A DNA stretch of 64,000 nt from Novilysobacter_A longmucuonensis (GTDB lineage Bacteria; Pseudomonadota; Gammaproteobacteria; Xanthomonadales; Xanthomonadaceae). Location of the stretch: assembly GCF_046600735.1 (NCBI RefSeq), contig NZ_JBJMAW010000011.1:18451-82450 (forward strand), given 5' to 3'. The notes under the pieces were generated by a model. It made no database searches. It saw nothing but the letters and a program-made list of their open reading frames with translations, and was not told where the DNA came from. Made by a program: the position numbers and the translations under genes. Of the stretch, positions 25,843-33,414 are shown in pieces. The number at the start of each line of letters is the position of its first letter. Position 1 is the first letter of the stretch.

Positions 25843-25871
25843 AACCTAATCACGGTTTTTCATAGTGTCAA
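25843..25871 (-). promoter_or_regulatory. Promoter of the candidate small RNA/leader
   Basis: On the minus strand, a perfect TTGACA (25866-25871) is followed by a 17-nt spacer and TAGGTT (25843-25848). Transcription would start near 25836. The -35 box is consensus; the -10 box is weak (3 of 6). Confidence 0.55.
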
Positions 25872-26242
25872 CAACCCTCGACGTTTTTTTTCGGCCCTGG
25901 TGTGGTTGCTCGACGCCGGCAGCGGGTCCGATAACCGACCCGACCCGATGACGCACTCGCGGCAGCACGGCCAAGTGCAGCGCGCACGCATTGCACGTGT
26001 CGCTTGAAAGCCTTATCCATCAATGCCTCACAATCACATGGACAAAAATTAGCCAGTGCGCTTCGATGTCGTGGCCGGATGTGTCGAAGCTCCGAGCCGA
26101 CATCGATAGATGTCTGGCCGAGCGCGAAAAAAAATCGCCGGGCTCAACTTCGTTTCGCGTTGCACCACCGGATTTGCGCGGAAGTGCGCAGCCGCTTTGC
26201 AACGTTCCGGCCGTGGCGGATGAGCAGCAGCAACATCGCGCA

Positions 26243-26273
26243 AAGAAAAACCCGCACCGTTTCCGATGCGGGT
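26243..26273 (-). terminator. Terminator of gcvPA
   Basis: On the minus strand, ACCCGCA...TGCGGGT is followed by TTTTTCTTTG, about 50 nt beyond the gcvPA stop. The stretch 25872-26242 further downstream shows nothing I can assign. Confidence 0.85.
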
Positions 26274-26322
26274 CGAGCGTGCGCCGATGCGGACAGCGAC
26301 CGGTTCGCGTGGGTCGCGCGTC

Positions 26323-27702
26323 TTACTTCAGCGCCGCGGCCAATGCGGCGGCGAAGGTGTCCAGGTCGGCTTCGGACTTGGTCTCGGTGGTGCAGACCAG
26401 CAGGGCGTCGCCGTGCTCCCCGCCGCACAGCTCCGGGTACTCCTCGCCGAGCGATACGCCGGCGACGATCTTCTGCGCGGCCAGCGTTTCGATGACATCG
26501 GCGGCGGGCTTGGGCAGCTTCAACGCGATCTCGTGGAAGTGCACGCGATCGCCGAACAGCGGCTCCACCCCCGGAATCGCCAGCAGCCTGTCGCGCAGTG
26601 CGCGCAGGCGGGCGGCCGAAGTGGCGGCGATCTTGCGCAGCCCCTCTGGCCCGAGCAGCGCCATGTAGATCGTCGCGGCAGTGACCAGCAGGCCCTGGTT
26701 GGTGCAGATGTTCGAGGTCGCCTTGGCCCGGCGGATGTGCTGCTCGCGCGCCTGCAGGGTCAGCGCGAAGCCGCCCTTGCCGTCCAGATCGGTGGTGCGG
26801 CCGACGATGCGGCCCGGCAGGTTGCGTACCAGCGTCTGCTTGCAGGCGAGGAAACCGAAATACGGGCCACCCGAAGACAGCGGCACGCCGAGCGGCTGGC
26901 CCTCGCCACAGGTGATGTCGGCGCCGCGCACGTCTCCGTCGCTGCCGCCCCAGGAACCCGGCGCCTTCAGCAGGGCCAGCGACATCGGGTTGACCACTGC
27001 GATCACCAGCGCACCGCGCGCATGGGCGGCATCGGTGAGCGCATCGACGTCTTCGAGCACACCGAAGAAGTTGGGCTGCGGGACCACCAGCGCGGTGAAG
27101 TCGCCTTCGAGCGCCGACACGCTGGCCGCATCGAGCGCGCCGTCGGTGCACGGCAGGGTGACGATCTGGATGTCCTGCAGCGACAGGATCGACTCCATCG
27201 TCTTGCGATAGGCCGGGTGCAGCGATTCGGGCACCAGCACGCGCCGCGGCCCCTTCCTGGCGGCACGCTCGGCCATCAGCACCGCCTCGGCCACGGCGGT
27301 GGCACCGTCGTACATCGAGGCATTGCTGATGTCCATGCCGGTCAGGCGGGTCATCATCGTCTGGTATTCGTAGATCAGTTGCAGCGTGCCCTGGCTGGCC
27401 TCGGCCTGGTACGGGGTATAGGCCGAGTAGAACTCGCCGCGACCGACGATCTGCCAGATCGCCGCCGGGATGTGGTGCTCGTAGGCGCCGGCACCGGCGA
27501 AGTTCAGCACCGTCTCGTCCTGGCGCGCGAATTCGCGCATCAGCCGGCTGACCTCCTGCTCGCTCAGTCCCTCCGGCACGCCGCCCAGCGACCTGGCCTT
27601 CAGCGCCTCGGGGATCTCGTCGAACAGGGCCTCGATGTCGGGCGCGCCGATGGCGGCGAGCATGTCACGGACGTCGGCTTCGGTATGGGGGATAAAAGGC
27701 AT
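26323..27702 (-). CDS. gcvPA: Glycine dehydrogenase (decarboxylating) subunit 1
   Basis: 459 residues, corresponding to the N-terminal half of the P-protein. It starts M-P-F-I-P-H-T-E-A-D and contains F-A-G-A-G-A-Y-E-H-H-I-P-A-A, S-A-Y-T-P-Y-Q-A-E-A-S-Q-G-T-L-Q and S-N-A-S-M-Y-D-G-A-T-A. These match the two-subunit (PA/PB) form. With subunit 2 it decarboxylates glycine using PLP and transfers aminomethyl to GcvH lipoate. The PLP lysine belongs to subunit 2, and no gcvPB is present next door: the following gene is the AlgP-like gene. It is third in the order gcvT, gcvH, gcvPA on the minus strand, but a terminator-like hairpin lies between gcvH and gcvPA. Confidence 0.93.
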   Translation of the reverse strand: MPFIPHTEADVRDMLAAIGAPDIEALFDEIPEALKARSLGGVPEGLSEQEVSRLMREFARQDETVLNFAGAGAYEHHIPAAIWQIVGRGEFYSAYTPYQAEASQGTLQLIYEYQTMMTRLTGMDISNASMYDGATAVAEAVLMAERAARKGPRRVLVPESLHPAYRKTMESILSLQDIQIVTLPCTDGALDAASVSALEGDFTALVVPQPNFFGVLEDVDALTDAAHARGALVIAVVNPMSLALLKAPGSWGGSDGDVRGADITCGEGQPLGVPLSSGGPYFGFLACKQTLVRNLPGRIVGRTTDLDGKGGFALTLQAREQHIRRAKATSNICTNQGLLVTAATIYMALLGPEGLRKIAATSAARLRALRDRLLAIPGVEPLFGDRVHFHEIALKLPKPAADVIETLAAQKIVAGVSLGEEYPELCGGEHGDALLVCTTETKSEADLDTFAAALAAALK

Positions 27703-27747
27703 GGCGGTCTGCGGCTGGATGTTTCAGCGAACCAGAATCAAAGTCGC

Positions 27748-27774
27748 TGGGTTCCCGCCTGCGCGGGAATGACG
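27748..27774. repeat. GGTTCCCGCCTGCGCGGGAATGACG element
   Basis: A short palindrome with the core TTCCCGC-CTGC-GCGGGAA between gcvPA and gcvH. It is a common dispersed type in proteobacteria, present once here. Confidence 0.6.
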
Positions 27775-27820
27775 GAACTGGAGCAACGATGCACCGCATT
27801 ACTGAGGGCTGTTGCATTGG

Positions 27821-27850
27821 GAAACCCGCACATGGATGTGCGGGCTTTTG
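27821..27850. terminator. Hairpin after gcvH (bidirectional terminator-like)
   Basis: CCCGCACAT/ATGTGCGGG is a perfect 9-bp stem. TTT follows on the minus strand and CTTTT on the plus strand. It lies 20 nt past the gcvH stop and may cut gcvPA off from gcvT-gcvH transcripts. Confidence 0.6.
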
Positions 27851-27869
27851 CGAACGGACTCGCGACCAA

Positions 27870-28265
27870 CTAGTGGTCTTCGTCTTCGATCAGCTCGGCG
27901 TAGTCGTCCGGCTCGATGAGCTCGTTGAGCTGCTCGCGCTCCTCGATCTCCAGCACGAAGATCCAGCCGTCGCCGAAGGCGTCTTCGTTGATCGTCTCGG
28001 GCTTGTCGTTCAGCGCGGTGTTGACCTCGACCACGGTGCCGGTGACCGGCGCGTAGACGTCCGAGGCCGCCTTGACCGACTCGACCACGGCGCAGGCGTT
28101 GCCGGCCTCGATGCGGTCGCCGACGTTGGGCAGTTCGACATAGACCAGGTCGCCGAGCAGGCTTTGGGCGTGGTCGGAAATACCGACCGTGACCTTGCCA
28201 TCGCCTTCGACACGGGCCCACTCGTGGGACTTCAGGAACTTCAGGTCGCCGGGGATCTCGCTCAT
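27870..28265 (-). CDS. gcvH: Glycine cleavage system H protein
   Basis: 131 residues from the ATG at 28265 (M-S-E-I-P-G-D-L-K-F); 18 further upstream codons do not fit the family. The lipoyl attachment motif E-S-V-K-A-A-S-D-V-Y-A-P places the modified Lys at 65. The G-D-L-V-Y-V-E-L-P and G-W-I-F-V-L-E-I blocks complete the fold. It shuttles the aminomethyl group from the P-protein to GcvT and hydrogen to lipoamide dehydrogenase. It is about 115 nt downstream of gcvT. Confidence 0.97.
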   Translation of the reverse strand: MSEIPGDLKFLKSHEWARVEGDGKVTVGISDHAQSLLGDLVYVELPNVGDRIEAGNACAVVESVKAASDVYAPVTGTVVEVNTALNDKPETINEDAFGDGWIFVLEIEEREQLNELIEPDDYAELIEDEDH

Positions 28266-28382
28266 GGGGGCTCCGATAGTGCGGGCTGGGGTTCTGGAAA
28301 GGGTCGCTAGTGTAACCAAGCAGGCGCCGGGCGGCGCCCCTCGGCGCTCCGAACGGGATCTCGCGGCCTGCCGGAGGCCCGG

Positions 28383-29564
28383 TCAGGCCAGCACGCCGTC
28401 CTGCGGCTGGCCGTCACGCACGAACGGGAACTTCACCACGCGCACCGGCACCTGCCTGCCACGGATCTCGACGCGCACGTCACCGGCGGCGCCCAGCGCG
28501 ATCTCGCCGGCGGGCACCCGCGCCAGCGCGATGGCCTTGCCGAGCGTCGGCGAGAACGTCCCGGAGAGGATCTCGCCCTCGCCGTGCGCGGTCAGCACCT
28601 TCTGGCCATGCCGCAACACCCCCTTGTCGTCCATCACCAGACCGATCATCTGGCGCGGGGCACCGGCGGCCTTCTGCCGTTCGAGCACCTCGCGGCCGAT
28701 GAACGCCCGGCCCTCGTCGAGGCTGACCGTCCACGCCAGCGCCGCTTCGTAAGGCGAGACCGAATCGTCCATGTCCTGGCCGTAGAGGTTCATGCCGGCC
28801 TCCAGCCGCAGCGTGTCGCGTGCCCCGAGGCCGGCCGGGGCCACCCCGGCGGCGAGCAGTGCGCCCCACAGCGCGACGGTGCCGTCCTGGGGCACCACGA
28901 TCTCGAAACCGTCCTCGCCGGTGTAGCCGGTGCGGGCGATGAACACATCGATGCCGTCGGTGGTCCGCGCATCGCCTGCCACGAACTTGCCGAGCTTGCC
29001 GATGCGCGCGCGGTCGTCCTCGCGCAACAGGCCGAACACCTTCTCGCGCGCGTTCGGGCCCTGCACCGCGATCATGCCGAAGTCGCTGCGTTCGGTGACC
29101 TGCACCTCGAATGCACTCGCCTGCTGGCCGATCCACGCCAGGTCCTTCTCGCGGGTGCCGGCATTGACCACCAGGCGGAAGAAATCCCCGGCCCCGCTCT
29201 CGGGCGGCATGCTCGCGGACGGCACGCTTTGTGACGGCATGAGATAGACGATCAGGTCGTCGATCACGCCGCCCTGCGGATTGAGCATGCAGGTGTAGAG
29301 CGCCTTGCCCGGCTTCTTCAGCTTGTCGACCGAGTTGGCCAGCAGGTGCCGCAGGAACTCGCCGGTCCGCGCGCCGTGCAGGTCGACCACGGTCATGTGG
29401 CTGACGTCGAACATCCCGGCGTCGGTCCGGACCCGGCGGTGCTCGTCGATCTGCGAGCCGTAGTGGATCGGCATGTCCCAGCCGCCGAAGTCGACCATCT
29501 TGGCGCCGAGCGCGCGGTGGGCATCGTTGAGGACGGTCTGTTGCAGCGCAGTGTTCTGGGTCAT
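28383..29564 (-). CDS. gcvT: Aminomethyltransferase (glycine cleavage T protein)
   Basis: 393 residues from the ATG at 29564 (M-T-Q-N-T-A-L-Q-Q-T); the open frame runs 67 codons further into repeat sequence and is not used. Motifs are M-V-D-F-G-G-W-D-M-P-I-H-Y, D-V-S-H-M, D-D-L-I-V-Y, Y-T-G-E-D-G-F-E-I and R-D-T-L-R-L-E-A-G-M-N-L-Y-G. These bind tetrahydrofolate and the H-protein arm. It releases ammonia and forms 5,10-methylene-THF. A residue stretch at about 135-150 (S-Q-S-V-P-S-A-S-M-P-P-E-S) is an extra Ser/Pro-rich loop. It is first gene of the gcv group. I see no glycine riboswitch upstream. Confidence 0.95.
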   Translation of the reverse strand: MTQNTALQQTVLNDAHRALGAKMVDFGGWDMPIHYGSQIDEHRRVRTDAGMFDVSHMTVVDLHGARTGEFLRHLLANSVDKLKKPGKALYTCMLNPQGGVIDDLIVYLMPSQSVPSASMPPESGAGDFFRLVVNAGTREKDLAWIGQQASAFEVQVTERSDFGMIAVQGPNAREKVFGLLREDDRARIGKLGKFVAGDARTTDGIDVFIARTGYTGEDGFEIVVPQDGTVALWGALLAAGVAPAGLGARDTLRLEAGMNLYGQDMDDSVSPYEAALAWTVSLDEGRAFIGREVLERQKAAGAPRQMIGLVMDDKGVLRHGQKVLTAHGEGEILSGTFSPTLGKAIALARVPAGEIALGAAGDVRVEIRGRQVPVRVVKFPFVRDGQPQDGVLA

Positions 29565-29650
29565 TCGGCCGGCCGGGGGGAAGGAGGAGCCGGGCATTAT
29601 CCCAGACCGCGCGGCAGTTTCGGGACGGGCGGGTATGGCGATGACCGTCA

Positions 29651-29853
29651 CGTAGGGTGGGCACGCTTTTTGGGCCGACCATCGCAACCCGCCCAACGCG
29701 CCGTGGGCACAAGAAACGCGCCCACCCTGCCCGTCTCCGGCTTTCGTAGGAGCGACGTGAGTCACGACCGCCGCACAACGACAGGGGCTTTTTCGCAGGT
29801 GGTCAATGCGGTCGGTTCACCAGTAGCCGATCGCGGCTGAAGCCGCTCCTACA
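29651..29853. repeat. Repeat cluster upstream of gcvT
   Basis: The 325-nt spacer 29565-29889 holds a second GTAGGGTGGGCACG...CGCCCACCCTGCC element (29651-29731), a GTAGGAGCGACGTGAGTC half-element (29745-29768) and a GATCGCGGCTGAAGCCGCTCC half-element (29829-29853). No gene is seen. Confidence 0.8.
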
Positions 29854-29889
29854 GGAGCAGCAGTTTTTCGCGAAATCCGGCCGACCCGA

Positions 29890-30333
29890 TCAAGCGGCCG
29901 GCTCCACCCGCAGCGTCATGCCGTCGCTGCCGACGATGCGCACATCGGCCCCCGCGGGCAGCTCGGGGCCGGTGACGTCCCAATAGGCGTCGGCGATCTG
30001 CACCCGGCCGCGGCCGTGGACGATCGCCTGGTCGAGCACCACCACGCGGCCGACCAGTTGCTCGGTCCGGCGGTTGAGGTGCGGCTTGTCGCTCACGCGC
30101 TCGCGCTTGCCGCTGAAGCGCACGCGGTAGATCTGGATCGACACGAAGCTCAGCACGATGAAGCCCGCGACCTGGGCCAGCAGTGGGATGTCCGGAAACA
30201 CCATCACCGCCAGGAACACCGCGACCGCGGCAAATCCCAACCACAGCATAAAGGCACCCGGCGCCAGCGTTTCGGCCGCGAACAGCAGCAGCGCCACGGC
30301 GGCCCAGGTCACCGTCTGCCAGTTCCAGTGCAT
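29890..30333 (-). CDS. NfeD family membrane protein
   Basis: 147 residues. Three to four N-terminal hydrophobic helices (W-A-A-V-A-L-L-L-F-A-A-E, F-M-L-W-L-G-F-A-A-V-A-V-F-L-A, L-L-A-Q-V-A-G-F-I-V-L-S-F-V) are followed by a small OB-fold domain (E-Q-L-V-G-R-V-V-V-L...G-R-G-R-V-Q-I-A-D-A-Y-W-D-V...G-A-D-V-R-I-V-G). This short NfeD type (YbbK-like) partners SPFH/stomatin proteins. Here it follows the SPFH gene by only 3 nt, so they form an operon. A role in membrane microdomains or protein quality control is inferred from the family. Confidence 0.9.
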   Translation of the reverse strand: MHWNWQTVTWAAVALLLFAAETLAPGAFMLWLGFAAVAVFLAVMVFPDIPLLAQVAGFIVLSFVSIQIYRVRFSGKRERVSDKPHLNRRTEQLVGRVVVLDQAIVHGRGRVQIADAYWDVTGPELPAGADVRIVGSDGMTLRVEPAA

Positions 30334-30336
30334 GAC

Positions 30337-31290
30337 TCAGCCTCCGCTGCGCGGCAGGTGGGGCGCGCGGCCCGGTGCGTCGGCCAGCGCCTGCTTGGCC
30401 AGCTCGGCGATACCGCCCAGCGAGCCGATCATGCCGGCCGACTCCATCGGCATCATCACGAACTTCTGGTTCGGCGCCTCGGCCAGCGCCTTGAATGCCT
30501 CGATGTATTTCTGCGCCACGAAGTAGTTGATCGCGTGCACGTTGCCGGCCGAGATCGCGTCCGACACCATGCGCGTCGCGTTGGCTTCGGCCTCGGCCAG
30601 TCGCTCGCGTGCCTCGGCCTCGCGGAACGCCGCTTCGCGCTCGCCCTCGGCTTCCAGGATGGTGCTCTGCTTCTCGCCCTCGGCCTTGAGGATCTCGGCC
30701 TGGCGGAAACCCTCGGCCTCCAGGATGTTGGCGCGCTTCTCGCGCTCGGCCTTCATCTGCCGCGCCATCGCCTCGATCAGGTCGCGCGGCGGCGCGATGT
30801 CCTTGAGCTCGATGCGGTTGACCTTGAGCCCCCACGGGTGGGTCGCCTGGTCGACCGCGACCAGCACCTTGGCGTTGATCTCGTCGCGACGCGACAGCGA
30901 CTCGTCCAGGTCCATCGAGCCGATGGAGGTGCGGATGTTGGTCATCACCAGGTTGAGCGTGGCGATCTCGAGCTGCGCCACCTCATAGGCGGCCTTGGCC
31001 GCATCGAGCACCTGGAAATAGACCACGCCATCGACCTTGACCACCGCGTTGTCCTTGGTGATCACGTCCTGGCTGGGCACCTCCAGCACCTGCTCCATCA
31101 TGTTGATCTTGCGGCCGACGCTCTGGTAGATCGGGATCAGGAAATGCAAGCCCGGACCCATCGTGTGGGTGTATTTGCCGAACGCCTCGACCGTCCACTG
31201 ATAGCCCTGCGGCACCATCCTCACCGCCTTGGACAGCACCACGATGCCGGCCACCAACAACACCAGCGCAAGCAGCGTCCCCATGTCCAT
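30337..31290 (-). CDS. qmcA: SPFH/Band 7 domain protein (QmcA/stomatin-like)
   Basis: 317 residues. One N-terminal membrane segment (L-L-A-L-V-L-L-V-A-G-I-V-V-L) precedes the SPFH domain (V-P-Q-G-Y-Q-W-T-V-E-A-F-G-K-Y, V-D-G-V-V-Y-F-Q-V, W-G-L-K-V-N-R-I-E-L-K-D-I). A long charged coiled coil (about 185-245, R-E-K-R-A-N-I-L-E-A-E-G-F-R-Q-A-E-I-L-K) and the stomatin-like S-A-I-S-A-G-type segment follow. It oligomerises at the inner membrane. An alternative ATG lies two codons downstream (31284). It is in an operon with the NfeD gene. Confidence 0.93.
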   Translation of the reverse strand: MDMGTLLALVLLVAGIVVLSKAVRMVPQGYQWTVEAFGKYTHTMGPGLHFLIPIYQSVGRKINMMEQVLEVPSQDVITKDNAVVKVDGVVYFQVLDAAKAAYEVAQLEIATLNLVMTNIRTSIGSMDLDESLSRRDEINAKVLVAVDQATHPWGLKVNRIELKDIAPPRDLIEAMARQMKAEREKRANILEAEGFRQAEILKAEGEKQSTILEAEGEREAAFREAEARERLAEAEANATRMVSDAISAGNVHAINYFVAQKYIEAFKALAEAPNQKFVMMPMESAGMIGSLGGIAELAKQALADAPGRAPHLPRSGG

Positions 31291-31395
31291 AGTCCCTTCC
31301 CCACTAGGTTTATCGAGCGCCGAGTATAGGTGCAGGCAGTTGGGCGCATGGGCGCGGCCGCGCAGGCCACTTGCGCCTCACCTGAGCGAAAGGCT

Positions 31396-31419
31396 CGCGC
31401 CCATGGGGCGCTCCTACGG
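31396..31419. repeat. GCGCCCATGGGGCGCTCCTAC half element
   Basis: A single arm of the CCATGG-type GTAGGAGC repeat between the qmcA promoter side and the aldo/keto reductase 3' end. Confidence 0.6.
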
Positions 31420-31466
31420 GGAAACGGTTGGTGCCGTACCTTGCCGCGCAAGCGGGCCGGATGGCG

Positions 31467-32438
31467 CTACGCCGTCGCCGCCTCGATCCGTCGCCAGTCG
31501 GCGTGGCCGATGCGTTCGATCCACTCCAGCGCCTGCAGGTTCTGGCGCAACTGCTCCGGCCGGCTGGCCCCGAGGATCACCGAGGACACATGCGGGTTGC
31601 GCAGGCACCAGGCGATCGCCAGCACCGCCGGCGCAGCGCCCAGCTCGCCGGCGAGCGCGCTGAACTGGCGTGCGCGTTCGACCCGGCGCTGGTCGCTGCT
31701 ACCCAGCACCGTGCGTTGCAACCAGGACAGGTTCTCGCGGCCGAGCCGGGTGTCATCGGGCACGCCTTGGTTGTACTTGCCGGTCAGCAGCCCGGATGCC
31801 AGCGGCGACCAGACCGTGGTGCCCAGGCCAAGCTCGGCGTATAGCGGCGCGTACTCCAGCTCGACGCGCTCGCGATGCAGCAGGTTGTACTGCGGTTGTT
31901 CCATCGTCGGCGCATGCAGATGGTGAGTGCGTGCGATCTTGTGCGCTTCGCGGATCTGCGGAGCCGACCATTCCGACGTGCCCCAGTACAGCACCTTGCC
32001 CTGGCGGATCAGCGCGTCCATCGCCCACACCGTCTCGGCGACCGGCGTGTCGGGGTCGGGACGATGGCAGAAGTACAGATCGAGGTAGTCCACCCGCAGG
32101 CGCACGAGCGCGGCGTGGCAGGCATCGGTGACGTGCTTGCGCGACAAGCCCTTCTGCGTCGGTCGCGGGTCCTGCGCGGCGCCGAACATGACCTTGCTCG
32201 ACACGCAGAATCCGTCGCGCGGCAGACGCAGGTCCGCGATCACGTCGCCCATGACCTGCTCGGCCGCGCCGGCGGCATAGCCCTCGGCATTGTCGAAGAA
32301 GTTGACGCCGTGGTCCCAGGCGGTGGCGATCAACTCGCGGGCGGTGCTGCGGTCGATCTGCGCGCCGAAGGTGACCCAGGCGCCAAACGACAGGGCGGAC
32401 AACTGCAGGCCGGACGAACCGAGACGGCGGTATTGCAT
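31467..32438 (-). CDS. Aldo/keto reductase (Kv-beta/YghZ-like)
   Basis: 323 residues forming a complete (beta/alpha)8 reductase. The catalytic tetrad is visible: D49 and Y54 in F-F-D-N-A-E-G-Y, K82 in V-S-S-K-V-M-F and H125 in Y-F-C-H-R-P-D. The NADPH-binding end has V-I-L-G-A-S-R-P-E-Q-L-R-Q-N. The Y-R-R-L-G-S-S-G-L-Q-L-S-A-L-S-F-G-A start and W-S-P-L-A-S-G-L-L-T-G-K-Y block place it with potassium-channel beta-subunit-like reductases (YghZ, methylglyoxal/aldehyde reduction). The physiological substrate is unknown. It is divergent from the manganese riboswitch gene. Confidence 0.92.
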   Translation of the reverse strand: MQYRRLGSSGLQLSALSFGAWVTFGAQIDRSTARELIATAWDHGVNFFDNAEGYAAGAAEQVMGDVIADLRLPRDGFCVSSKVMFGAAQDPRPTQKGLSRKHVTDACHAALVRLRVDYLDLYFCHRPDPDTPVAETVWAMDALIRQGKVLYWGTSEWSAPQIREAHKIARTHHLHAPTMEQPQYNLLHRERVELEYAPLYAELGLGTTVWSPLASGLLTGKYNQGVPDDTRLGRENLSWLQRTVLGSSDQRRVERARQFSALAGELGAAPAVLAIAWCLRNPHVSSVILGASRPEQLRQNLQALEWIERIGHADWRRIEAATA

Positions 32439-32508
32439 GACGCTGGCACTCCACGACGCGACCCGGGCAGTCTAAGCCGTCGCAGGGGGGGCAGATCGGC
32501 GCAGGCGC

Positions 32509-32514
32509 TACAAT
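32509..32514 (+). promoter_or_regulatory. -10 box of the riboswitch-UPF0016 transcript
   Basis: TACAAT lies 9 nt before the P1 stem of the riboswitch. No good -35 hexamer is seen at 17 nt upstream (G-rich). Confidence 0.4.
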
Positions 32515-32522
32515 GACGCGCT

Positions 32523-32704
32523 CTTCCTCCGGGGAGTAGCCCACCCGCCGCCGGATCGCAGTTCACGCGATCGCTCAATCAGATCGCCCAACCGGTACCC
32601 GGGATCGCGCGTCAACATGCTTGGTCGGCTGACCGTGGCGCGCGAGGAGTCCGCTTCGACCGAACCTTCGGCCGACAGCGACGCCGGGCAAGACCGAAGG
32701 CAGG
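32523..32704 (+). promoter_or_regulatory. yybP-ykoY manganese riboswitch
   Basis: Three conserved blocks of the class are present in order: GGGGAGTAGC (32531-32540), GTCAACATGCT (32611-32621) and GGGCAAGACCGAAGG (32686-32700). CTTCCTCCGG (32523-32532) pairs at 8 of 10 positions with CCGAAGGCAG (32695-32704) to close P1. The two loops with the conserved L1/L3 sequences form the Mn2+ site in this class. It sits 75 nt upstream of the start of a UPF0016 exporter gene, the usual target. The G/C-rich stretch 32705-32770 before the GGAG ribosome site is the likely expression platform (gene on when Mn2+ is bound). Confidence 0.88.
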
Positions 32705-32778
32705 CGTCGCGCGCACCCCGGTCGGGCCGCGCGGCGTCGGCCTTCGCGTCATTCGCGAACGCCCGGCCCGGAGTACGA

Positions 32779-33360
32779 ATGGAAGACCTGCCACTGACCA
32801 CCGCGCTCGTGTCGACCGGCGCGGTGGCGCTTGCCGAAATCGGCGACAAGACCCAACTGCTCGCGCTGCTGCTTGCGGCGCGCTTTCGCAAGCCGGGGCC
32901 GATCATCGCGGGGATCCTGGTCGCCACCTTGCTCAATCATGCGCTGGCGGCCTGGTTCGGCGCGGCCGTTGCGCAATGGCTGCAGCCCGAGGTGCTTCGC
33001 TGGATGGTGGCGGCCAGCTTTCTCCTGGTGGCGCTATGGACGCTGAAGCCCGACCGGCTCGACAAGGACGGTACCGAACTGCCCGGGCGAGGTGCGTTCG
33101 TTGCGACCGCCATCGCGTTCTTCGTGGCCGAGATCGGTGATAAGACCCAGGTCGCGACGGTATTGCTGGCCGCGAAGTACACCCCGCTGTGGGAGGTCAT
33201 CGCTGGCACCACCGCCGGCATGCTGCTGGCGAACGTGCCGGTGGTGGTGCTCGGCAGCCACTTCGCCGACCGCATGCCATTGCGGGCGGCGCGGCGGGTC
33301 GCTGCGGTGGTGTTTCTCGGGCTGGCGCTGTGGGTCGCGTGGCATGGCGTCGGCGCGTGA
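32779..33360 (+). CDS. UPF0016/TMEM165-GDT1 family manganese exporter (MneA-like)
   Basis: 193 residues from the ATG at 32779, with GGAG 6 nt upstream. The frame stays open back to 32617, but that stretch is riboswitch RNA and must not be counted as coding. Six membrane helices occur in two halves, each starting with the signature E-I-G-D-K-T (20-25 and 118-123), which forms the cation path. Bacterial relatives export Mn2+ and are induced by the yybP-ykoY riboswitch, exactly the arrangement here. Inner membrane. Confidence 0.93.
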   Translation: MEDLPLTTALVSTGAVALAEIGDKTQLLALLLAARFRKPGPIIAGILVATLLNHALAAWFGAAVAQWLQPEVLRWMVAASFLLVALWTLKPDRLDKDGTELPGRGAFVATAIAFFVAEIGDKTQVATVLLAAKYTPLWEVIAGTTAGMLLANVPVVVLGSHFADRMPLRAARRVAAVVFLGLALWVAWHGVGA

Positions 33361-33414
33361 ACCGCGTCGACAGCGGCGCGCTATCCTCGGCGCAGCTGCA
33401 GCAGGGGAGAATCG

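Noticed and set aside
29565..29889. Glycine riboswitch in front of gcvT
   Set aside because: No conserved glycine aptamer blocks. The leader holds dispersed repeats only.
32617..32778. N-terminal extension of the UPF0016 protein
   Set aside because: It overlaps conserved riboswitch sequence, and a GGAG site precedes the ATG at 32779.
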